A DNA stretch of 64,000 bases. Source: Streptomyces sp. TRM70350. GTDB lineage: Bacteria > Actinomycetota > Actinomycetes > Streptomycetales > Streptomycetaceae. Below, in pieces: positions 59,619 through 64,000 of the stretch (position 1 is the first letter of the stretch; each line of letters starts with the position of its first letter). Both the position numbers and the translations under genes were made by a program. The notes beneath the pieces are model-generated. The model was not told the DNA's origin and did no database searches. It saw only the letters and a program-made list of their open reading frames with translations. The stretch spans positions 248,001 to 312,000 of the forward strand of contig NZ_JAHUXH010000006.1 of the NCBI RefSeq assembly GCF_019219825.1. Direction: 5' to 3'.

Positions 59619-60539
59619 CTACGCGGTGGCCAGTGATCGCAGCTTGTCGGGGTTGCGGATGACGTAGACGGCCTGGACGCGTCCGTCGCAGACGTCCAGC
59701 TGGAACACGGAGTCGGGCTTGTCGCCAGTCAGGACGAGGACCGCGGGACCGCCGTTGAGTTCCAGGAAGCGGTACGACATGTCGGGAATGCCCTTGCGGG
59801 CGGCGCCGACGAGGAAGCGGCCCACGTGGTCGGCGCTCTGCAGCACCCGCAGCGGCGCCTTCGCCTTGCCGCCGCTGTCGCCGACGAGGCGGACGTCGGC
59901 CGCGAGCAGCGCCATGAGCCCGTCGAGGTCGCCGTCCGCGGCGGCGGCCAGGAACCGCTCGGTGAGGTCGCGGCGCCGGGCGGGGTCGACGTCGTAGCGC
60001 GGCCGCCGCTCCTCGACGTGCCGACGGGCGCGCCCGGCCAGCTGCCGTACGGCGGGCTCGGCACGGTCGAGCATGGCGGCGATGTCGGCGTAGGGGTAGC
60101 CGAAGGCCTCCCGGAGGACGAACACCGCCCGTTCCAGCGGCGACAGCGACTCCAGTACGACGAGGACGGCGAGGGAGACGGAGTCGGCGAGCACGGCCCG
60201 CTCCGCTGTGTCGGGGGCCGTGTCCCCGAACTCGGTGAGGTACGGATCCGGCAGCCACGGGCCGACGTACGCCTCGTTGCGGGTCTTGATCTGGCGCAGC
60301 CGGTCGAGGGCGAGGCGGGTGGTGACGCGCACCAGGTACGCGCGCGGGTCGCGCACGTCGGCGCGGTCGGCGCCCGACCAGCGCAGCCAGGCGTCCTGCA
60401 CCACGTCCTCGGCGTCGGCGACACGCCCGAGCATGCGGTAGGCGACGCCCAGCAGGACGGAGCGGTGCTCTTCGAAGACCTCGGTGGCGGTGTCGGCGGT
60501 CACCACCTCATCCCATCCGACCCGTCCGGTCATGTCCAT
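59619..60539 (-). CDS. ECF sigma factor with C-terminal SnoaL-like domain (SigJ/ECF41 type)
   Basis: The 306-residue protein has sigma-70 region 2 (about 23-90; VAYRMLGRVADAEDVVQDAW), region 4 (about 125-180; LSPLERAVFVLREAFGYPYA) and a SnoaL/NTF2-like domain (about 195-300) with NPDKLRSL at the end. This plan, without an anti-sigma partner, is that of ECF41/SigJ sigma factors, where the C-terminal domain controls activity. It is divergent from an alpha/beta hydrolase, and a perfect inverted repeat lies between. The hydrolase may be a target. Confidence 0.92.
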   Translation of the reverse strand: MDMTGRVGWDEVVTADTATEVFEEHRSVLLGVAYRMLGRVADAEDVVQDAWLRWSGADRADVRDPRAYLVRVTTRLALDRLRQIKTRNEAYVGPWLPDPYLTEFGDTAPDTAERAVLADSVSLAVLVVLESLSPLERAVFVLREAFGYPYADIAAMLDRAEPAVRQLAGRARRHVEERRPRYDVDPARRRDLTERFLAAAADGDLDGLMALLAADVRLVGDSGGKAKAPLRVLQSADHVGRFLVGAARKGIPDMSYRFLELNGGPAVLVLTGDKPDSVFQLDVCDGRVQAVYVIRNPDKLRSLATA

Positions 60540-60557
60540 CTGTTGGGCGGTGACGGG

Positions 60558-60575
60558 GGCTACCCGTCGGTAGCC
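60558..60575. promoter_or_regulatory. Inverted repeat GGCTACC-CGTC-GGTAGCC
   Basis: A perfect 7-bp inverted repeat with a 4-nt loop lies 19 nt upstream of the ECF sigma start and 75 nt upstream of the hydrolase start. It may be an operator or leader hairpin for the sigma gene. Confidence 0.5.
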
Positions 60576-60649
60576 GTTGCTGACAAGGTGTCTACAGCAT
60601 CGACGGCCCCGGGAGTCGGGGCCCGCCCCCGTCCTCCGCGAGGAGCTGT

Positions 60650-61501
60650 ATGTCCGCCACCGTCTCCTTCAAGGTTCCCACCCCGCAGGGCCCGCGCAGC
60701 CTGAGCCTGGCGTACGCGCGCGTGGGCACCGGTGAACCGCTGGTCCTGCTGCACGGCATAGGTCACCACCGGCAGGCGTGGGACCCGGTCGTCCCCGTCC
60801 TGGCCGTCGAACGGGACGTGATCGCCGTGGATCTGCCGGGGTTCGGGGAGTCCCCGGCGCTCCCGGACGGCCTGGCGCACGACCTGCCGACGATGACCGC
60901 CGTGCTCGCCGCGCTGTGCGAGGCACTGGGGCTCGAACGGCCGCATGTGGCGGGCAATTCGCTGGGCGGCCTGCTGGCCCTCCGGCTCGGCCGGGACAAG
61001 CTCGTACGGTCCGTCACGGCCCTGTCTCCCGCCGGGTTCTGGTCGCAGGCGGAGCGGCGCTACGCCTTCGCCGTGCTCGTCGCGATGCGGCAGCTCGCCC
61101 GGCGGATGCCGCCGCCCGTCGTCGAGACGCTCGCCCGCCCCGCGGTGGGCCGTACGCTGCTGACGAGCACCATCTACGCCCGCCCGGGTCGCCGTTCACC
61201 CGAAGCGGTGGTGGCCGAGACGCTCGCGCTGGCCCGTGCCCAGGGGTTCTCGGAGACCCTCCGCAGCGGCCGGGACGTGCAGTTCACCGACGACATCACC
61301 GGGATCCCGGTGACCGTGGCCTGGGGCAGCCGGGACCGGCTGCTGGTGCCCCGGCAGGGAATCCGCGCCAAGTACGTCCTGCCCAAGGCCCGGCTGATAC
61401 GGCTGCCCGGCTGCGGTCACGTCCCGATGAACGACGACCCGGCACTCGTCGCGCGCGTGCTGCTCGACGGCAGCCGGTCCGTCGCGGGAGAGACACCCTG
61501 A
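60650..61501 (+). CDS. Alpha/beta hydrolase
   Basis: The 283-residue enzyme has the oxyanion LLHGIGHHRQAW, the nucleophile elbow VAGNSLGGLLAL (Ser in GNSLG), a cap region (about 135-215), the catalytic Asp region WGSRDRLLVP and the His in GCGHVPMNDDP. No signal peptide. GAGGAG is 7 nt before the ATG. Substrate unknown. It is divergent from the ECF sigma gene, suggesting regulation by it. Confidence 0.9.
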   Translation: MSATVSFKVPTPQGPRSLSLAYARVGTGEPLVLLHGIGHHRQAWDPVVPVLAVERDVIAVDLPGFGESPALPDGLAHDLPTMTAVLAALCEALGLERPHVAGNSLGGLLALRLGRDKLVRSVTALSPAGFWSQAERRYAFAVLVAMRQLARRMPPPVVETLARPAVGRTLLTSTIYARPGRRSPEAVVAETLALARAQGFSETLRSGRDVQFTDDITGIPVTVAWGSRDRLLVPRQGIRAKYVLPKARLIRLPGCGHVPMNDDPALVARVLLDGSRSVAGETP

Positions 61502-61567
61502 GGACCTCCTCCAGGACGAACACCCGGCTCCAGGGCCCCTCGGTCTGCGCCAGCTAATGTCCCCTCC

Positions 61568-63025
61568 ATGAAGCCCTCGGAGCCCCCGCAGACCGACGGG
61601 GCGGAACACATGGGCTCCGCTGCCTGGGAGTTGCTGCTGCCCGCCGCCTCGGCGCCCGCACGCACGCGTGGCCGTTCGTTGCAGGCCGCGCTGCGGTCGG
61701 CGGTCCGCTCCGGTCGGCTCGCGCCGGGCACCCGGCTGCCGTCCAGCCGTGACCTCGCGGCCGACCTCGGGGTGTCGCGCGGGCTCGTCACGGAGGCGTA
61801 CGAGCAGCTCACGGCGGAGGGCTATCTGCGCAGCGGCCGGGGTGCGGGGACCTGGGTGGGCGACGCCGTACGGGCCGCACACCCGCGCGCGCGTGACCTC
61901 GCTCCCCGCGCCACCGGTGCGCGCGCCGACTTCGTGCCGGGGACGCCGGACCTGTCACTGTTCCCGCGCGCCGCCTGGGCCGCCGCCCAGCGCCAGGTGC
62001 TGGCGGAGCTGCCGCACCACGACCTCGGCTATCCCGATCCACGCGGCCTGCCCAGGCTGCGCATCGCACTCGCCGAGCTGCTGGGCCGCCGCCGGGGTGT
62101 GGTCGCCGACCCGGAGCGGATCGTGGTCGTCTCGGGCGTGACCCAGGCGACGACGCTGCTCGTTGTCGTGCTGCACGCGCGCGGGATCCACACGATCGGC
62201 GTCGAGGATCCCGGCAGCCCCCAGCACGACGGCGTGTACGCCTCGGCCGGCGTCACCTCCGCGCCGCTGCCGCTGGACGACGAGGGGCTCGCCATGGCAC
62301 CGCTGCGGTCGTCCGCGGTGCGGGCCGTGGTGACGACGCCGGCGCACCAGTACCCGACCGGGATCGCGTACTCGGCCCAGCGCCGCGCCGAACTGCTCGA
62401 CTGGGCGCGGTCGGTGGACGGGCTCGTCCTGGAGGACGACTACGACGGCGACTTCCGCTACGACCGGGCGCCCGTGGGAGCGCTCCAGGGCCTCGACCCC
62501 GAACGCGTCGCCTATATGGGGTCCGTCAGCAAGTCCCTCGCCCCGGGACTGCGGCTCGGCTGGCTTCTGGTACCGGAGTGGCTGGCCGACGAGGTCATCG
62601 CCCGCAAGCGGGCCCTCGACCTCGGCCATCCCGCCCTCGACCAGGCGCTGTTCGCCCGGTTCCTGGAGCGCGGCGACTACGACAGGCAGCTGCGGCGCTG
62701 CCAGCGCGCGTACCGCGAACGGCGGGACGCCCTGGTGGCCGCGCTCGACGAGCACTTCCCCGGCGCCGAGGTGTCCGGGATCGCGGCGGGACTGCACGTC
62801 ATCGCGACGCTGCCGGAGCGGTACGGGCCGCAGGAGCGGTTCCTCGCGCGCGTGGGGGCGGCTGGGATCGCCGTACGGACACTGTCGGAGTGCATGTACG
62901 CGCGTGCGGGCGCCTCGGGGGGCGGGGACGCGGCAGTGCGGCTTGTTCTCGGGTACGCGCATGTGTCGCCGGGGCGGATTGGGGAGGGGGTGCGGGTGAT
63001 GGCGGAGGCGGTACGGGGCGCGTAG
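61568..63025 (+). CDS. MocR/PdxR-type GntR-aminotransferase regulator
   Basis: The 485-residue protein fuses a GntR winged helix-turn-helix (about 35-100; RLPSSRDLAADLGVSRGLVT) to a fold-type I aminotransferase domain (about 120-480) with the PLP lysine in YMGSVSKSLAPGLRLGW. MocR proteins use PLP or PLP adducts as effector; PdxR members activate vitamin B6 synthesis, others amino acid pathways. No PdxS/PdxT genes are beside it, so the target is open. It lies 66 nt after the hydrolase. Confidence 0.92.
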   Translation: MKPSEPPQTDGAEHMGSAAWELLLPAASAPARTRGRSLQAALRSAVRSGRLAPGTRLPSSRDLAADLGVSRGLVTEAYEQLTAEGYLRSGRGAGTWVGDAVRAAHPRARDLAPRATGARADFVPGTPDLSLFPRAAWAAAQRQVLAELPHHDLGYPDPRGLPRLRIALAELLGRRRGVVADPERIVVVSGVTQATTLLVVVLHARGIHTIGVEDPGSPQHDGVYASAGVTSAPLPLDDEGLAMAPLRSSAVRAVVTTPAHQYPTGIAYSAQRRAELLDWARSVDGLVLEDDYDGDFRYDRAPVGALQGLDPERVAYMGSVSKSLAPGLRLGWLLVPEWLADEVIARKRALDLGHPALDQALFARFLERGDYDRQLRRCQRAYRERRDALVAALDEHFPGAEVSGIAAGLHVIATLPERYGPQERFLARVGAAGIAVRTLSECMYARAGASGGGDAAVRLVLGYAHVSPGRIGEGVRVMAEAVRGA

Positions 63026-63192
63026 GGGAGGCGTCGGCTGCCCCCTGTGTCACAACCGCCCCCAGGTGTCACATGTCGCTCCCCGTGTCCCCGCGGCCCG
63101 TTGTTCACTCCTGGTTTGCGTGTGCGCTGCGACGTGCCAGTAGTTGTGGCATGGCAACTGGCCGGATTCCGTCCTGTCCTGGAGGCGCACCC

Positions 63193-64000
63193 ATGTCACA
63201 CCGACCCTTGCCCGGCCGCCGCAGCGTCCTGCGCGGCTCTCTCGCCGCGTCGGCGGCCCTGACTCTGCCCGTCGGTCCCGGCGCGGCGCCGGCCCTCGCC
63301 CTGTCGGGGCGTCCGAAGGCGGGCTGGGGCGTGCAGACGGGCGACGTGACCGCACACTCCGGACTGGTGTGGGTGCGCTCCGACCGCCCGGCCCGGATGA
63401 TCGTCGAGACCTCCGCGACCGAGTCGTTCCGCAACCCGCGCAGATGGTATGGCCCGCTGCTCGGCAAGGACTCCGACTTCACCGGCAGGACCCTGCTGCG
63501 CGGCCTGCCGCCCGGCGAGCAGATCCACTACCGCGTGCTGCTGGCCGACCCCGACGACCCGCGCCGCGCCGGCGAGCCGGTGACCGGCACCTTCCGTACG
63601 GCGCCCGCCCGGCGCCGCGACGGCGTGCGGTTCGTCTGGTCCGGTGATCTGGCGGGCCAGGGCTGGGGCATCAACCCGGAACTCGGCGGCTACCGGATCT
63701 ACGAGGCGATGGCCGCCCTGGACCCGGACTTCTTCATCTGCAGCGGCGACAACGTCTACGCCGACGGGCCGCTCACCGAGACCGTGGCGCTGCCCGACGG
63801 GCGGACCTGGCGGAACATCACCACCGAGGAGAAGGCGAAGGTCGCCGAGACGCTGGCGGAGTTCCGCGGCAACTTCCGCTACAACCTGCTGGACGAGAAC
63901 CTGCGCGCGTTCAACGCCCAGGTGCCGTCCATCATCCAGTGGGACGACCACGAGGTCACCAACAACTGGTACCCGGGCGAGATCCTCACCGACAGCCGGT
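63193..64000 (+). CDS. PhoD-like alkaline phosphatase, N-terminal part (runs off the window)
   Basis: The visible 269 codons begin with a twin-arginine signal peptide (GRRSVLRGSLAASAALTLPV, ending around ALALS), then an N-terminal beta domain (VQTGDVTAHSGLVWVRSDRP) and the PhoD metallophosphatase core (VWSGDLAGQGWG, FFICSGDNVYADGP, IIQWDDHEVTNNW). The Asp, Asn and His residues in these motifs are the iron/calcium ligands of PhoD. It is secreted folded by the Tat system and releases phosphate from phosphodiesters or monoesters. GGAGG lies 7 nt before the ATG. The C-terminal part is outside the window. Confidence 0.92.
   Translation, partial: MSHRPLPGRRSVLRGSLAASAALTLPVGPGAAPALALSGRPKAGWGVQTGDVTAHSGLVWVRSDRPARMIVETSATESFRNPRRWYGPLLGKDSDFTGRTLLRGLPPGEQIHYRVLLADPDDPRRAGEPVTGTFRTAPARRRDGVRFVWSGDLAGQGWGINPELGGYRIYEAMAALDPDFFICSGDNVYADGPLTETVALPDGRTWRNITTEEKAKVAETLAEFRGNFRYNLLDENLRAFNAQVPSIIQWDDHEVTNNWYPGEILTDSR

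Overview
The window is a high-GC actinobacterial chromosome segment, almost certainly from a Streptomyces. It shows very strong GC bias at third codon positions, frequent GTG and TTG starts, ATGA/GTGA coupled genes, MurT/GatD, SpoIIE-type PP2C phosphatases, XRE-DUF5753/DUF397/HATPase modules, five-part regulators of Streptomyces type and dispersed intergenic hairpin repeats typical of that genus. No tRNA, rRNA, insertion sequence, prophage or CRISPR array is visible. Most of the window is ordinary core chromosome; the unusual material sits between genes.

Layout. 0-6.3 kb: the 5' end of an acyl-CoA dehydrogenase with a divergent TetR regulator, peptide deformylase, murT-gatD, a 6-phosphofructokinase and a CtaG-like oxidase assembly protein. 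6.3-11.4 kb: a small membrane protein and a tightly coupled minus-strand operon (LytTR response regulator, DUF485 protein, sodium:solute symporter, two tiny related ORFs, LytS-type kinase). 11.4-14.1 kb: Lrp/AsnC regulator, amidinotransferase and ornithine aminotransferase for arginine/ornithine catabolism. 14.17-14.85 kb: a striking array of about 35 degenerate mini-palindromes spaced 19-20 bp. 15-18.8 kb: two PAS/SpoIIE phosphatases. 18.8-19.5 kb: decayed sequence. 19.5-24 kb: an S-adenosylmethionine methyltransferase, a DUF397/XRE/HATPase module, a hypothetical protein and an acyltransferase.

24-28.7 kb: complete urease operon ureA-B-C-F-G-D, with a Streptomyces dispersed repeat between ureF and ureG. 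28.7-33 kb: TetR-controlled membrane protein, a Phd-type antitoxin, a ClpP paralogue that lacks the catalytic Ser and His, and an NlpC/P60 hydrolase preceded by a ydaO-type (c-di-AMP) riboswitch. 33-36.8 kb: LysE/LysR pair and a second HATPase/XRE/DUF397 module. 36.8-41.3 kb: biotin genes bioF and, divergently, bioB-bioA-bioD. 42-46.6 kb: an RHH/Doc-like toxin-antitoxin candidate, a MacB/FtsX-type ABC exporter and a 34-bp tandem repeat. 46.6-52.9 kb: GNAT, two CNNM/CBS proteins, an SGNH hydrolase, a DUF4326 protein, purB and mug. 53-58.5 kb: ABC exporter, NarL-type two-component pair whose regulator has lost its stop codon, and a ROK regulator. 58.6-64 kb: GntR regulator, ECF sigma factor with SnoaL-like domain, alpha/beta hydrolase, MocR regulator and the start of a Tat-exported PhoD-like phosphatase.

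The best candidates for something undescribed are the 14.2-14.9 kb palindrome array, the duplicated mini-ORFs inside the symporter operon, the catalytically dead ClpP with its small partner, and the Doc-like protein without a Fic motif next to an RHH protein under a perfect palindrome. Every functional call rests on reading motifs by eye; no database search was run.
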